64,000 nt of DNA from Hymenobacter nivis (GTDB lineage Bacteria > Bacteroidota > Bacteroidia > Cytophagales > Hymenobacteraceae): contig NZ_CP029145.1 in the NCBI RefSeq assembly GCF_003149515.1, positions 2,542,001-2,606,000 on the forward strand, read 5' to 3'. Shown piece by piece: positions 1 to 9,938 of this stretch. Each line of letters starts with the position of its first letter. Position 1 is the first letter of the stretch. Below the pieces are notes generated by a model. It saw nothing but the letters and a program-made list of their open reading frames with translations. It had not been told where the DNA came from and did not search any database. A program made the position numbers and the translations under genes.

Positions 1-983
1 ATGCGCGCCAGCCCGCAAATGAGCGTCTGGCCGTAAAGGTCTTTGTAGGGCTCGAATTCGGAGTTGTCCACCAGGCGGTTGATGATTTCCATCATGTCGT
101 AGGGCTTGGCGCGGTCGGCGGGCAGCAGGCCGTAGATATCGGCCTCGGGCAGCGCGGGCGCCACGGGCGCCTTGCGGCTGAAGCCGGCCGTGGGCAGGGC
201 CCCCAGCTTGTCGAAAATGTTGCGGATGTGGTCCAGCGCCTCCTCGTCGGTATCGAACTTGTAGTCCGTCACGCCCGACACTTCCGAGTGCATGGCCGCG
301 CCGCCCAGGGCCTCGTTGTCGATGGTTTCGCCGATGGCCGACTTCACCAGGTACGAGCCGGCCAGGAACACCGAGCCCGTGCCGCTCACAATCATGGCCT
401 CGTCGCTCATGATGGGCAGGTAGGCGCCGCCGGCCACGCAGGGCCCCATGATGGCCGAAATCTGCACGATGCCCAGGCTGCTCATCACTGCGTTGTTGCG
501 GAAGATGCGGCCGAAGTGCTCCTTGTCGGGAAAAATCTCGTCCTGCATGGGCAGGTACACGCCCGCCGAATCGACGAGGTAGATGATGGGCAGGCGGTTT
601 TCGAGGCTGATTTCCTGGGCCCGCAGGTTCTTTTTGGCGGTGATAGGAAACCACGCGCCGGCCTTCACGGTGGCGTCGTTGGCCACCACCACGCACTGCC
701 GGCCCTGCACGTAGCCAACGACTACGACCACACCGCCGCCGGGGCAGCCGCCTTCTTCCTGGTACATGCCTTCGCCGGCAAAAGCCCCGATTTCCACCTG
801 GGCCGCGCCCTTATCCAGCAGGTAGGCAATTCGTTCGCGGGCCGTGAGCTTGCCCTTGGCTTTGTGGGCGGCGATGCGCTTTTCACCCCCGCCGAGGGCC
901 ACGCGGGCCAGCCGCTGGCGGAGTTGAAAGGCGAGTTGCTTGAGTTGGTCTTCGTTGCGGTTGAACTCGATGGTGGGCGACAT
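1..983 (-). CDS. Acyl-CoA carboxylase carboxyltransferase (beta) subunit, methylcrotonoyl-CoA carboxylase-like, 3' end outside window
   Basis: The minus frame opening with ATG at 983 stays open to the window edge (327 codons; the family is about 535-550 aa, so roughly 40% is missing at the C-terminus). The visible part has a basic N-terminal helix region, a Gly-rich stretch GGCPGGG near residue 78, DSAGVYLPMQ near 138, FPDKEHFGRIF near 151 and the crotonase-fold oxyanion region GPCVAGGAY near 180. The FPDKEHFGRIF segment is typical of methylcrotonoyl-CoA carboxylase rather than of propionyl-CoA carboxylase, which suggests a role in leucine breakdown; this substrate call is an inference. The enzyme transfers carboxylate from biotin to acyl-CoA and needs a biotin-carboxylase partner, which is not in view. 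Confidence 0.88.
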   Translation of the reverse strand, partial: MSPTIEFNRNEDQLKQLAFQLRQRLARVALGGGEKRIAAHKAKGKLTARERIAYLLDKGAAQVEIGAFAGEGMYQEEGGCPGGGVVVVVGYVQGRQCVVVANDATVKAGAWFPITAKKNLRAQEISLENRLPIIYLVDSAGVYLPMQDEIFPDKEHFGRIFRNNAVMSSLGIVQISAIMGPCVAGGAYLPIMSDEAMIVSGTGSVFLAGSYLVKSAIGETIDNEALGGAAMHSEVSGVTDYKFDTDEEALDHIRNIFDKLGALPTAGFSRKAPVAPALPEADIYGLLPADRAKPYDMMEIINRLVDNSEFEPYKDLYGQTLICGLAR

Positions 984-1011
984 GGGGCGGGATTTGGGGA
1001 GGAAATGGGCA

Positions 1012-1045
1012 CAAAAAATCCGCCCGGAGGCGGATTTCAAAGGTA
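1012..1045 (-). promoter_or_regulatory. -7 element followed directly by a terminator-like hairpin, upstream of the carboxyltransferase
   Basis: On the minus strand TACCTTTG lies at 1045-1038 and matches the Bacteroidota -7 element TAnnTTTG. It is followed at once by a 6-bp stem (1034-1029 with 1024-1019) and a T6 run (1018-1013). The hairpin could terminate the upstream amidase-mlaD transcript or act as a leader attenuator. No -33 TTG at 19-20 bp is visible, so the promoter part is tentative. Confidence 0.4.
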
Positions 1046-1074
1046 CGGCGGCGGGCACGGCAAGAAAGAGAGCT

Positions 1075-1128
1075 GTCATCCTGCACATCAGGCAGAGATG
1101 AAGGATAACAGGGCATAATCAGGATGAC
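1075..1128. repeat. Inverted repeat of the GTCAT family
   Basis: Arms GTCATCCTG (1075-1083) and CAGGATGAC (1120-1128) are perfect complements and lie between two minus-strand genes. The arm start GTCAT and the inner AGAGATG block resemble the stronger copies near 40.8, 49.3 and 53.5 kb. Confidence 0.5.
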
Positions 1129-1155
1129 GAATTCTTTATTGCCATTCCTGGGGCC

Positions 1156-2166
1156 CTACTTCAGCGCCGGCGTGCTTTCCACTTTTTTGGTTTCGGTGGT
1201 CACGGTGCCGTCGGGGCTTTTGGTGGTTTCCTTCTTGGTTTTGTCCTTGCCGCCGCCGAATACCGAAAAGTGCACGTAGCGCTTGGGATTGGCCTTAAAG
1301 TCTACCAGTAGCGAATTGGTGCTGGCCGAGGTAGTGGTCAGGTTATTGTAGAGCGTCGAGTCGTTGAGCAGCTTGCCAAGCGAGCCGTTCTGGTCGTTCA
1401 GGGCCTTGTTGAGGCTGGCCACGGTAGTTTGGGCCTCGGCCATGGTGGCGTTGAGGCGGCGCACGGCCGAACCCACGGGGGCCTTTTTCAGCGAATCAGA
1501 CAGCTGGCTGAAGTTGGTAGCGATGCGGTCGAGCTTGGTGCTGCTGCCGTTCAGGGCCCGGGTGAGGTGGGCCATATTGGTGGTGATTTCGTTGATGTTG
1601 CGCTGGTTCTGAATGATCAGGTTTTTCAGTGCCTCCGAGCTGCCCTGGGCGTTCAGCAGCGTGGCCTGGATGCTGACTTTGGCGTCCTTGCTCAGGAAGC
1701 CGTTCACGCGGGCCAGCGTCGAGTCCACGGTACCGAGCATGGGCAGCGCCTTGGCCTGGAAGGCGTCAGCGATGCTGGCCACAGTGAACGACTTCAGCTC
1801 CTCGCCGCCGCTGTATGTTTTGCTGTTTTTACCCATGAATAGGGTAATGGTCTTCGTCCCCAACAGCGAGCCCGCCAGGCTGGCCACCGTGGAGTCGCCC
1901 ACCACGAGGTCTTTTTTCAATTCAAAGGTGGCTTTCACCATATTGCCTTCCTTGGGCAGCAGCTCCAGGTTTTTCACCTGCCCCACTTTAATGCCGTTGA
2001 ACATCACCTGGGCCCCCACGCCGAGGCCGTCGACATTGGCGTACTTAGCATAGTAAGTGTGGCTGCTGGACAGCACGTTGGAACCACGCAAGTAGTTGAA
2101 GCCCACGAATAATACCACAAGGGCCACAAGGGCCAGCAAACCCACTTTAATTTCTTTGGACAGCAC
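1156..2166 (-). CDS. MlaD/MCE family protein (phospholipid-transport substrate-binding type)
   Basis: The protein has 336 aa with a GTG start at 2166. There is one N-terminal membrane segment (about residues 7-24, followed by the motif NYLRG), then an MCE domain (about 38-115) with the typical run VGAQVMFNGIKVGQV, then a long helical region and a charged Lys/Thr/Glu-rich tail. MCE proteins of this shape sit in the inner membrane and carry lipids across the periplasm together with an MlaE permease and MlaF ATPase; neither partner is in this window. It follows the amidase gene on the same strand with an 87-bp gap, so they may share a transcript. Confidence 0.85.
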   Translation of the reverse strand: MLSKEIKVGLLALVALVVLFVGFNYLRGSNVLSSSHTYYAKYANVDGLGVGAQVMFNGIKVGQVKNLELLPKEGNMVKATFELKKDLVVGDSTVASLAGSLLGTKTITLFMGKNSKTYSGGEELKSFTVASIADAFQAKALPMLGTVDSTLARVNGFLSKDAKVSIQATLLNAQGSSEALKNLIIQNQRNINEITTNMAHLTRALNGSSTKLDRIATNFSQLSDSLKKAPVGSAVRRLNATMAEAQTTVASLNKALNDQNGSLGKLLNDSTLYNNLTTTSASTNSLLVDFKANPKRYVHFSVFGGGKDKTKKETTKSPDGTVTTETKKVESTPALK

Positions 2167-2253
2167 GGAGGGGAGGGTTAGAATGCACAGAAAAACGGTT
2201 GATACGCAAATGCAGGCGCGGCGGTCAAATCCGGGCCGGGGCCCCAGCGCCCG

Positions 2254-3069
2254 TCAGTCGTCGGCCGCATCAGCCGACGAGCCCTCCAGTTCGCGCTTGT
2301 AGGCGCGAAAGGCGCGAAAGATGCCCGCGGCCATATACGTCTGGTTGGCTTTATCGTTTAGGTAGCGCTCCTCGGTGGGATTGGTGAGGAAACCGGACTC
2401 GATGAGCACCGAGGGCATGGTCGATTTCCAGAGCACGATGAAGCCGGCCTGCTTCACCCCGCGCGAGGCCCGGCCCACGTCGCGGCGCAGGGCCCCATCC
2501 ACGCGCTGGGCAAAGCGCAGGCTGTTGGTGACGTAGGCCGACTGAAACAGCGAAAACAGGATATGGCTCTGGGGCGAGCGGGGGTCGAAGCCATCGTAGT
2601 GGTCTTTGTAATCAGCTTCTTGCAGGATAACGGAGTTTTCGCGCTGGGCCACGCCCAGGTTGGCCGTCGATTTGTGGAGGCCCATCGTCCACACCTCGGT
2701 GCCGTGGCTGTCGCGGGGCCCCGCGTTGCAGTGGATGGAAATAAAAAGGTCGGCGTGGCGGCGGTTGGCGATGGCGGCGCGCTCGTCGAGTTCCACAAAC
2801 ACGTTGGTTTTGCGGGTGTAAATCACCTTCACCTCGGGCATGTGGTCCTCAATCTGGCGGCCCAGGGCCAGCACCAGGCCCAGGGCCACGTCGCTCTCGC
2901 GGGCCTTCAGGCCGTGGCAGCCGGGGTCTTTGCCACCGTGGCCGGCGTCGAGCACGACGGTGCGCAAGCGGTAGCGGGTCGGAGCCGGGGGGCCGGCCAC
3001 GGGCCGGGAAGGGGCCGGGGCCGCGGCCAGCAAAAGCGCGGCACCAGCCAGGGAAGCAATAATCCGCAC
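2254..3069 (-). CDS. N-acetylmuramoyl-L-alanine amidase (Amidase_3 type)
   Basis: I chose the GTG at 3069, which places a clean signal peptide (VRIIASLAGAALLLAAAP) at the N-terminus and gives 271 aa; the open frame continues upstream to 3519 but there it overlaps the divergent lptD-like gene and its promoter. Zinc ligands and catalytic residues of the family are visible: LDAGHGGKDPG near 45, a Glu in FVELDERA, FISIHCNA, and VLIESGFLTNP near the C-terminus. The enzyme cuts the bond between MurNAc and the stem peptide in the periplasm and probably helps daughter-cell separation. Divergent from the LptD-like gene. Confidence 0.88.
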   Translation of the reverse strand: MRIIASLAGAALLLAAAPAPSRPVAGPPAPTRYRLRTVVLDAGHGGKDPGCHGLKARESDVALGLVLALGRQIEDHMPEVKVIYTRKTNVFVELDERAAIANRRHADLFISIHCNAGPRDSHGTEVWTMGLHKSTANLGVAQRENSVILQEADYKDHYDGFDPRSPQSHILFSLFQSAYVTNSLRFAQRVDGALRRDVGRASRGVKQAGFIVLWKSTMPSVLIESGFLTNPTEERYLNDKANQTYMAAGIFRAFRAYKRELEGSSADAADD

Positions 3070-3077
3070 GGCGTTCG

Positions 3078-3107
3078 TTGAGGTCGGGTAGCAACCCGCT
3101 ACCTTTG
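3078..3107 (+). promoter_or_regulatory. Bacteroidota-type promoter for the LptD-like gene
   Basis: TTG at 3078-3080, a 19-bp spacer and TACCTTTG at 3100-3107 fit the -33/-7 consensus of Bacteroidota housekeeping promoters. The predicted start point is near 3113, leaving a leader under 20 nt before the TTG start at 3131. The promoter overlaps the start of the divergent amidase gene. Confidence 0.7.
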
Positions 3108-3130
3108 TAGAAGCCTCAAAAGTAACCGAA

Positions 3131-6100
3131 TTGCCCGCTATATCCCACGTTCTCCGTTGCTGTGCTGGGCTTTGCCGGCGGGCGGGCATTGCCGGCGGGG
3201 CCCTGCGCGGGCTGGCGCTGGCCTGGCTACTGCTGAGCACCGGCGCGGCCCTGGCCCAGCATGCGCCCACGGCCAACCCCGCCACCGTGCCCGGGCAGCG
3301 GCCGGGCAGCGCGCCCATGCCCCCGGTGCGCGTGATGTCGCCCGACCCAACCCTGCCCCAGGGGCCCCCACCGCCCGGCACCACCAACCCCGGCCAGCAC
3401 AGCATCCCAGGGGCCTCGCGCGAGCCCGTGGCCGGCATCCCCGACAGCATTCTGGTGAAGCAGGCCCGGCAAGATTCCCTCAAGCTGGCCGCCAAGCCCA
3501 AGGGGCCCATCGAAACCACCGTGCACTACGTGGCCAAGGATTCGATTCAGTTCGACGTGACCCGCAAGGAAGCCAGGCTCTATAATAAAGCCAACGTGAA
3601 CTACGGCGCGATGGACCTGAAGGCAGCCCTGATTACCATTGATTATGCCGCCCACGTGATGACGGCCGAGGGCCGGCGCGACACGCTGAAGCACAAGGTG
3701 GTGGACAAGCCTGTATTTAAGGACGCGGCGGGGCAGTACGCGGCGGGCAAAATTGCCTATAACTTCCAGAGCAAGCGCGGCAAGATTACCGAAACCGTGA
3801 CCCAGCAGGGCGAGGGCTACGTGAGCGCCCAAAGCATCAAGAAAGCCGCCAACAACGACCTGTTTGGGGTGCGCGGCCGCTACACCACCTGCAACCTGGA
3901 GCACCCGCACTTCTACATCCAGGCCAGCAAAATGAAGGTGATTCCGGGCGACAAGGTGGTGACGGGGCCCTTCAACCTGGTGATTGGCGACGTGCCCACG
4001 CCGCTGGGCTTCTTGTTCGGCTTCTTCCCCATGCCCAACAAAAGCCGGGGCTCGGGCGTCATCATCCCCACCTTTGGGCAGGCCCAAAACCGGGGCTACT
4101 ACCTCAGCAACGGCGGCTATTATTTTGCGCCGAACGACAACATCGGCGTGCGCCTCACCGGCGACATCTACGCCGGCAACGCCCAGACCTTCGGGGGCTG
4201 GGGCAGCACGGCCGACGTGAGCTACCTGAGCCGCTACAACTACCAGGGCAATTTTAACTTCCGCTACACCACGCAACCAACCAACCAAATCCTGTCCACG
4301 GCCTCGCTGAACACCAGCCTCGAATACATCAAGCCGCCCGCGGCCCAGACGTTCTGGATTAGCTGGAACCACACCCCCGTGGCCCGGCCCGGCGGGGGGC
4401 GCTTTTCGGCCAGCGTGCAAGCCGGCAGCAACAGCTACAACCGCACCAACAGCTTGTCGTCGCGCGCGTTTCTCTCGCCCACGTTCAGCTCCAGCTTGTC
4501 GTACACGAAGCAGCTGCGCTACCTACCCATCAACTACAGCCTGAAGCTGAGCCAGAGCCAGAACACCCAAACTGGCGTCATGGCCTTCACCCTGCCCGAC
4601 GTGAGCGTGGGCGTGGCCCGGCAGTACCCCTACCAATGGTTCAAGCTGAAGCCGCGGCCATTCTACGACCAGATCAGCATCAGCTACAACCTGGTGGCCC
4701 AGAACCTGATTACCAACACCGTGGCCGCCCGCTCCCTCGACGGCAGCGTGCCGCTGCTGGGCGGCACCACGGGCAGCAGCACGCTACCCATCGGCTTCAA
4801 AAACATTGGCTCGCTGCTGCGCAATGCCCAGAACGGCATGCAGCACCAGTTCGGCATCTCGCTGGGCTCCTACACCTACAAGTTCCTGCACATCAGCCCG
4901 GGCTTCAACTACGGCGAAACTTGGTACGCCCGAAGACTGGATTATAAGTACGTGGACCGCGCCCAGGCCGTGCGCGTCGACACTATACCAGGCTTCAGCC
5001 GCGCCTATTCATACTCGGCCAACCTCAACCTGAACACCACGTTCTACGGCACACTGGTGCGCAAGGGCAACCACAAAATCCAGGCTCTGCGCCACAAGGT
5101 TACGCCCAGCCTTAGCTACAGCTTCTCGCCTGATTTGACCGGGGGTTCGGCATACCAACAACTCAACTTTGGCCGCGAAGCCAACGGCACCGCTATCCCG
5201 GACGCCAACGGCAATTACATTGCCCCTTTGCGCGGCTCGAACGGCCAGTTCCTCGACCCCCGCAGCTACTCGCGCTTTCAGGGCTCTTTGTACGCCCCCC
5301 CCAGCTCGGGCGCGGTGCAACAGATTGGCTTCTCGCTACAAAACGCGGTGGAGATGAAGGTGCGCGACGACAAGGATACCACGGGTACCAACCCGGTGAA
5401 AAAGGTGAGCCTGATTGATGGGCTGGACTTCAACGGCTCCTACAACTTCCTGGCCCCGGCGTTCAACCTGTCGCCCCTCACGGCGTCGTTCCGCACGCAG
5501 GTGGCCCGCAAGCTCAGCCTCATTTCCAACGCCAGCTTCGAGGCCTACCAGCGCGACAGCTCCGGGCGCACCATCAGCCGCTACCTGTTCGACCAGCCGG
5601 GCCACCGCAAGCTGGCCCGGCTGGCAGCGGCCAGCTTCACCACCAGCTACGCCTTCAACCCCGTATCGGGCAAGAAGCGCAGCGTGGTGCCCCGCCAGGT
5701 GGCCCCGGCCAACGACCCCACCCTGGGCAGCGTGGGGCCCCTGGCCATGTACGCCGACTACGTGGACTTCGACATTCCGTGGGAGCTAAGCCTGAGCTAT
5801 ACCGCTGGCTACACCACCAACGCCATTCCCCTCCAACAGCGCATCTTCGATGCCCGGCTGCTGCCCACCAACGGGGTGCTGGTGCAGTCGCCGTTCCGGT
5901 CTTCGCTCACGGCCTCGGGCAGCGTCAAGCTCACCGAAAACCTTAAGCTGACCTACAACACGGGTTTCGATTTCAGCAGCATGCAGACCACGCTCACCAC
6001 CATCAGCTTTTTCCGCGACCTGCACTGCTGGCAGGTGGCCGGGCAGTGGACGCCCTTCGGCACGTACCGGGGCTACAACTTCACGATTTCGGCCAAGAGC

Positions 6101-6154
6101 AGCCTGCTGCAAGACCTGAAATACAACCGCAACCGCAACGTGCAGTACCAGTAG
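3131..6154 (+). CDS. lptD: LptD-like outer-membrane LPS assembly protein
   Basis: The protein has 1007 aa. A TTG start at 3131 gives a basic N-terminus and a hydrophobic segment ending ALAQH (cleavage near residue 43). After a Pro-rich linker comes an OstA/LptD-like N-terminal domain (about 120-270, with [22 protein letters not shown]-like strands and TAEGRRDT), then a long beta-barrel region rich in alternating Tyr/aromatic strands with [18 protein letters not shown] near 295-310, a conserved block of Bacteroidota LptD. In the family, LptD with LptE inserts LPS in the outer leaflet. It is longer than the about 780-aa proteobacterial form, as usual in this phylum. No adjacent lptE is seen. 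Confidence 0.85.
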   Translation: MPAISHVLRCCAGLCRRAGIAGGALRGLALAWLLLSTGAALAQHAPTANPATVPGQRPGSAPMPPVRVMSPDPTLPQGPPPPGTTNPGQHSIPGASREPVAGIPDSILVKQARQDSLKLAAKPKGPIETTVHYVAKDSIQFDVTRKEARLYNKANVNYGAMDLKAALITIDYAAHVMTAEGRRDTLKHKVVDKPVFKDAAGQYAAGKIAYNFQSKRGKITETVTQQGEGYVSAQSIKKAANNDLFGVRGRYTTCNLEHPHFYIQASKMKVIPGDKVVTGPFNLVIGDVPTPLGFLFGFFPMPNKSRGSGVIIPTFGQAQNRGYYLSNGGYYFAPNDNIGVRLTGDIYAGNAQTFGGWGSTADVSYLSRYNYQGNFNFRYTTQPTNQILSTASLNTSLEYIKPPAAQTFWISWNHTPVARPGGGRFSASVQAGSNSYNRTNSLSSRAFLSPTFSSSLSYTKQLRYLPINYSLKLSQSQNTQTGVMAFTLPDVSVGVARQYPYQWFKLKPRPFYDQISISYNLVAQNLITNTVAARSLDGSVPLLGGTTGSSTLPIGFKNIGSLLRNAQNGMQHQFGISLGSYTYKFLHISPGFNYGETWYARRLDYKYVDRAQAVRVDTIPGFSRAYSYSANLNLNTTFYGTLVRKGNHKIQALRHKVTPSLSYSFSPDLTGGSAYQQLNFGREANGTAIPDANGNYIAPLRGSNGQFLDPRSYSRFQGSLYAPPSSGAVQQIGFSLQNAVEMKVRDDKDTTGTNPVKKVSLIDGLDFNGSYNFLAPAFNLSPLTASFRTQVARKLSLISNASFEAYQRDSSGRTISRYLFDQPGHRKLARLAAASFTTSYAFNPVSGKKRSVVPRQVAPANDPTLGSVGPLAMYADYVDFDIPWELSLSYTAGYTTNAIPLQQRIFDARLLPTNGVLVQSPFRSSLTASGSVKLTENLKLTYNTGFDFSSMQTTLTTISFFRDLHCWQVAGQWTPFGTYRGYNFTISAKSSLLQDLKYNRNRNVQYQ

Positions 6155-6222
6155 GGCCCCGGGTTTGGGCGCGCGGTGCCACCTTTGCGGCCCCAACCCG
6201 CTTTCCACGCCCCGCCCCCGCC

Positions 6223-7038
6223 ATGTCGCAGCACAAAGAAATCAAGCTCGTCACCACCCACCAGATGCTGGCCATGAAGCAGCGCGGAGAGAAAATCTCC
6301 ATGCTCACGGCCTACGACTACTCAATGGGCCAGATTCTGGACGGGGCCGGCATCGACGTGCTGCTCGTGGGCGACTCGGCCTCCAACGTGATGGCCGGCC
6401 ACGAAACCACCCTGCCCATCACCCTCGACCAGATGATTTACCACGCCCAGAGCGTGGTGCGCGGCGTAAAGCGCGCCTTCGTGGTCGTCGATTTGCCGTT
6501 TGGCTCCTACCAGGGCAACAGCTCGGAGGCCCTGCGCTCGGCCATCCGCATCATGAAGGAAGGCGGCGGCCACGGCGTGAAGCTCGAAGGCGGCGCCGAA
6601 ATCAAGGATTCCATCACCCGCATCCTCACCGCTGGCATCCCCGTCATGGGCCACCTCGGCCTCACGCCCCAAAGCATCTACAAGTTCGGCACCTACTCGG
6701 TGCGCGCCAAGGAAGACGACGAGGCCCAGAAGCTGCTCGAAGATGCCCGCCTGCTCCAGGAAATCGGCTGCTTCGCGCTGGTGCTCGAAAAAATCCCCGC
6801 CGCCCTGGCCAAGCGCGTGGCCGAGGAGCTGACCATCCCCGTCATCGGCATCGGCGCGGGCCCCGACGTGGACGGCCAGGTGCTGGTGGTGCACGACCTC
6901 CTGGGCATCACCAAGGAGTTCCAGCCCCGCTTCCTGCGCCGCTACGCCGAGCTGCACGATGTGATGACCGAAGCCGTGCAGCACTACATCGCCGATGTGA
7001 AGAGCCGCGACTTCCCCAGCAAGGAGGAAGGCTACTAG
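6223..7038 (+). CDS. panB: 3-methyl-2-oxobutanoate hydroxymethyltransferase
   Basis: 271 aa starting at ATG 6223 (an upstream in-frame extension belongs to the end of the previous gene). PanB uses 5,10-methylene-THF to hydroxymethylate 2-oxoisovalerate to ketopantoate, the first committed step of pantothenate/CoA synthesis, in the cytoplasm. Signature segments are present: [29 protein letters not shown] (Mg-binding Asp), [35 protein letters not shown] (catalytic Glu) and [15 protein letters not shown]. Length is normal. A CACCTTTG near 6180 resembles a -7 box but lacks a properly spaced -33. Confidence 0.96.
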   Translation: MSQHKEIKLVTTHQMLAMKQRGEKISMLTAYDYSMGQILDGAGIDVLLVGDSASNVMAGHETTLPITLDQMIYHAQSVVRGVKRAFVVVDLPFGSYQGNSSEALRSAIRIMKEGGGHGVKLEGGAEIKDSITRILTAGIPVMGHLGLTPQSIYKFGTYSVRAKEDDEAQKLLEDARLLQEIGCFALVLEKIPAALAKRVAEELTIPVIGIGAGPDVDGQVLVVHDLLGITKEFQPRFLRRYAELHDVMTEAVQHYIADVKSRDFPSKEEGY

Positions 7039-7192
7039 CCCGTTGAATAGCGTAGCGGCGCGGGTGCGTACCTTCGCCCTAGCAAAAGCAAAAGCGGGGT
7101 ATCCGATTGGTGTGGTCTGACGATGTGCGGTGGCCCCCGGGGCCCTAGCCTGCTTGCGCCGCTACTTCCCATTTTCCGCCCGCATTCGCCGC

Positions 7193-7903
7193 GTGAACCG
7201 TCCCAACATTTGGTCCGAAGGCAGAGAAATTCTGTTTGAAGACAACCACCTCCTCGTCATCAACAAGCCCGCCGGCCTGCTCGTGCAGGGCGACGCCACC
7301 GGCGACGAGCCCCTTTCCAAAAAAGCCGCCGAGTACCTGAAATTCAAGTACAAGAAGCCCGGCGAGGCTTTTGTGGGCGTGTGCCACCGCATCGACCGGC
7401 CCGTGAGCGGCATCGTGGTGCTGGCCAAAACCAGCAAGGCCCTGAGCCGCCTGAACGAGATGTTCCGCGACTCGCTGATGACCAAAACCTACTGGGCCCT
7501 CACCGGCAGGCCGCCTGTACCCGAAAGCGGCACGCTGGTGCACTGGCTGGTGAAGGACACGATTCGCAACGTGACCAAGGCCTACCCCGAAAAGCACACC
7601 CAGGGCCTACGCTCCGAGCTGCGCTACGAGCTGCTGGGCCCCGCCGCCAACCGCTTTCTGCTGAAAATAAACCCCGTCACGGGCCGCCCCCACCAGATTC
7701 GGACGCAGCTGGCCACCGGCCTGGGCACGCCCATCATCGGCGACGTGAAGTACGGCTACATTGCCCCGCTGCCCGACGTGAGCATTGCCCTGCACGCCCG
7801 CCAGCTCCAGCTCCAGCACCCCGTCACGAAAGAAGCCATGACCTTCGTGGCGCCCCTGCCCGACGCCCCGCACTGGGACCCGGCCCGCGAGCTATTCTGC
7901 TAA
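7193..7903 (+). CDS. RluA-family pseudouridine synthase
   Basis: Starting at GTG 7193 the protein has 236 aa; an earlier in-frame GTG at 7130 adds 21 residues without family similarity. It carries the RluA catalytic motif HRIDRPVSGIVVLAKTS (Asp is the nucleophile), the N-terminal LLVINKPAGLLVQGD and the C-terminal GRPHQIRTQLA with IIGDVKYG. There is no S4 domain, so it resembles RluA/RluC-like single-domain enzymes that isomerise uridine in rRNA or tRNA. Its exact target cannot be told from sequence. Confidence 0.9.
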   Translation: MNRPNIWSEGREILFEDNHLLVINKPAGLLVQGDATGDEPLSKKAAEYLKFKYKKPGEAFVGVCHRIDRPVSGIVVLAKTSKALSRLNEMFRDSLMTKTYWALTGRPPVPESGTLVHWLVKDTIRNVTKAYPEKHTQGLRSELRYELLGPAANRFLLKINPVTGRPHQIRTQLATGLGTPIIGDVKYGYIAPLPDVSIALHARQLQLQHPVTKEAMTFVAPLPDAPHWDPARELFC

Positions 7904-8053
7904 AGCTTACCCCCGCACCGAGCCCCGTTCAGGGCCCCGCGGCGGGCATCGCAAACGGTTATTGCTGAATAACCTTTGTTAATAATAACCGCGTTTTGTG
8001 CAAGATTTGGGGGTTTTTACCCCTGGGAAGTCCAAGCCGGGGCCCTAGCCGTA

Positions 8054-8061
8054 ATTTTGTA
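8054..8061 (+). promoter_or_regulatory. -7 element upstream of desaturase gene
   Basis: TAATTTTG matches TAnnTTTG and lies 64 bp before the ATG at 8126. No TTG is found at the expected -33 spacing. Confidence 0.4.
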
Positions 8062-8125
8062 GCGAAGCCGCTGAACCAACCGCCGGGTATTTTACTTGTG
8101 CGGGCAATTCACGCTCCCAACACCT

Positions 8126-8899
8126 ATGGCCATCCTCGTTTTCTTCGTTGCCCATTACTACTTATCGCTGTTCACGCAAACGTTCTACCTGCACCGCTAC
8201 GCGGCGCACAAGATGTTTACAATGAATAAGTTCTGGGAGAAATTCTTCTTCCTGTTCACCTACATCTGCCAGGGCAGCAGCTTCCTCTCACCGCGGGCCT
8301 ATGCCCTGCTGCACCGCATGCACCACGCCTACTCCGACACGGCGCTGGACCCGCATTCGCCGCACTTCTCGAACAACGCGTTCGACATGATGTGGAAAAC
8401 CAAGAACATCTATAACGACGTGGTGCACAACAAGCACGAGGAAGCCAAACGCTTCGATGGCGACATTCCGGAGTGGAAGTCGCTGGAGGCGTTCGGCGGC
8501 ACGGTGTACTCGCGCCTGGGCTGGGGCACGGCCTACGCGCTGTTCTACATCAACTTCGCCACGGCGTGGTGGCAGTACCTGCTCCTCCCGATTCACTTCC
8601 TGATGGGCCCCATCCACGGCGCCATCGTGAACTGGGGCGGCCACAAGTATGGCTACCAGAACTTCGACAACCACGACAAGAGCAAGAACACCCTGGCCCT
8701 GGACTTCCTGGCCTTCGGCGAGCTGTTCCAAAACAACCACCACAAGCTGCCGATGCGCGTGAACTTCGGCGTGAAGTGGTGGGAGCTGGACCCCACCTAC
8801 TCGGTCATCTGGACTCTGGACAAGGCCCGCATTATCAAAATCAAGCGCAAAAACGTGCAGCCCAAGCAGCGCACCAAGAAAATGGCCGTTTCGGCATAG
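8126..8899 (+). CDS. Acyl-CoA/fatty acid desaturase, delta-9 type
   Basis: 257 aa from ATG 8126. It is an integral membrane di-iron enzyme: hydrophobic helices flank the histidine boxes HRYAAH (about 24-29), HRMHH (about 61-65) and NNHHKLP (about 206-212). The third box is preceded by QNN rather than the HNxHH of many delta-9 enzymes. The enzyme introduces a double bond in acyl chains, tuning membrane fluidity. The basic C-terminal tail (KIKRKNVQPKQRTKK) is cytoplasmic. A second, different desaturase lies at 61274-62335. Confidence 0.9.
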   Translation: MAILVFFVAHYYLSLFTQTFYLHRYAAHKMFTMNKFWEKFFFLFTYICQGSSFLSPRAYALLHRMHHAYSDTALDPHSPHFSNNAFDMMWKTKNIYNDVVHNKHEEAKRFDGDIPEWKSLEAFGGTVYSRLGWGTAYALFYINFATAWWQYLLLPIHFLMGPIHGAIVNWGGHKYGYQNFDNHDKSKNTLALDFLAFGELFQNNHHKLPMRVNFGVKWWELDPTYSVIWTLDKARIIKIKRKNVQPKQRTKKMAVSA

Positions 8900-8916
8900 T
8901 TTGCTTGCTGACAGTG

Positions 8917-8957
8917 AAAAGAGAGGGTCCTTTCTGCGGAAGGGGCCCTCTCTTTTT
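8917..8957 (+). terminator. Intrinsic terminator after desaturase gene
   Basis: AAAAGAGAGGG (8917-8927) pairs with CCCTCTCTTTT (8946-8956), and the T-run lies at the 3' side, 18 bp after the stop codon. Confidence 0.75.
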
Positions 8958-9297
8958 GCATCTGGGACCCCGGCCCTGCTTCTGCCATACCAGCACGCCG
9001 TTATTCATTGGGCATGAGTGGGCGCGGGTTGGGTTGGGGCCCTCACTACTGCCACCGCGCAGCAGCCAGCCGGCGGCCAGCAAAGAGTTACGCATTCAGG
9101 AAAGGGAAAGAAAAACCAGCGCGGGGCCTATAATGCCCAACCCCTGCTGACTTCGACGTTTTCCGCTTTGCCCAGCCGTAGGAAACGTATTTATTATTAA
9201 ATAGCCCCACAGCTTGTCGCCCTTTCGTACGTACCTTTGCGGGCCCAAATAATTTTCAACCAAACGCACGAGTTGCGTTGCACAACCCCCAAGGTTT
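8958..9297. other. Spacer upstream of rpsP
   Basis: I see no credible gene here. Near its end TACCTTTG (9232-9239) fits a -7 element for the rpsP operon, with TTG at 9214 only 15 bp upstream, so the -33 assignment is doubtful. The predicted leader of rpsP would be about 55 nt. Confidence 0.5.
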
Positions 9298-9846
9298 ATG
9301 GCAGTTAAAATCCGCCTCGCCCGCCGTGGCCGTAAAAAAGCCGCGACTTACGACATCGTAGTAGCCGACGCCCGCTCGCCCCGCGACGGCCGTTTCATCG
9401 AGAAACTCGGTACCTACAACCCCAACACCAACCCCGCTACCATCAACTACGACGCCGACCGCGCGTTTTACTGGATGATGACCGGCGCCCAGCCCACCGA
9501 TACGGTGCGCGCCATGCTCTCGTACCGCGGCGTGCTCTACCGCCGCCACCTGCAGCTGGGTGTCGACAAAGGCGCCCTCACCCAGGACGTGGCCGACCAG
9601 CGCTTCGCTGATTGGAAAACCGATAAGGACACCCGCATCGAAGGTAAGCGCACCGGCTTAGTAGACGCCAAATCGGACGCCCGCACCGCTGCCCTGGCCG
9701 CCGAAACCAAGGTGAAAGAGGCCCGCAGTGAAGCCCAGCGCCAGAAGCAAGCCGCCGCCCTGGCCGCTGCTGCCCCGGCCCCGGCTCCCGCCGCCGAAAC
9801 CGAGACGACCGAAACCGCCGAGGTATCGGCCGAGGACGCCGCGTAG
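9298..9846 (+). CDS. rpsP: 30S ribosomal protein S16 (extended C-terminus)
   Basis: 182 aa. The first about 85 residues are canonical S16: [14 protein letters not shown], then [25 protein letters not shown]-type sequence split across strands, and [13 protein letters not shown]. The rest is a Lys/Ala/Glu-rich helical tail ending in Ala-Pro and acidic repeats, an extension common in Bacteroidota S16 and absent from the about 82-aa E. coli protein. First gene of the conserved rpsP-rimM-trmD-rplS group. Confidence 0.97.
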   Translation: MAVKIRLARRGRKKAATYDIVVADARSPRDGRFIEKLGTYNPNTNPATINYDADRAFYWMMTGAQPTDTVRAMLSYRGVLYRRHLQLGVDKGALTQDVADQRFADWKTDKDTRIEGKRTGLVDAKSDARTAALAAETKVKEARSEAQRQKQAAALAAAAPAPAPAAETETTETAEVSAEDAA

Positions 9847-9938
9847 TTTTTGCCGCTTAGCGACTGAAAAGTCCGGCAGTTGTTGTCCGCCCGGGCAGCG
9901 GCTGCCGGATTCTTTTTTCACCCCCTTTTTCGCCCGCC

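Noticed and set aside
228-1118. Long plus-strand open frame opposite the carboxyltransferase
   Set aside because: It is the antisense shadow of a well-supported GC-rich gene and its translation is His/Gly/Val-rich with no family features.
3070-3519. N-terminal extension of the amidase
   Set aside because: It would overlap the LptD-like gene and its promoter; the GTG at 3069 is followed directly by a good signal peptide.
3227-4420. Minus-strand open frame of almost 400 codons inside the LptD-like gene
   Set aside because: Antisense of high-GC3 codons; the composition (His, Gly, Ala, Val) is typical of such shadows and no promoter or motif supports it.
8958-9200. Short open frames before rpsP
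   Set aside because: No start signal, signal peptide or recognisable composition; treated as spacer.
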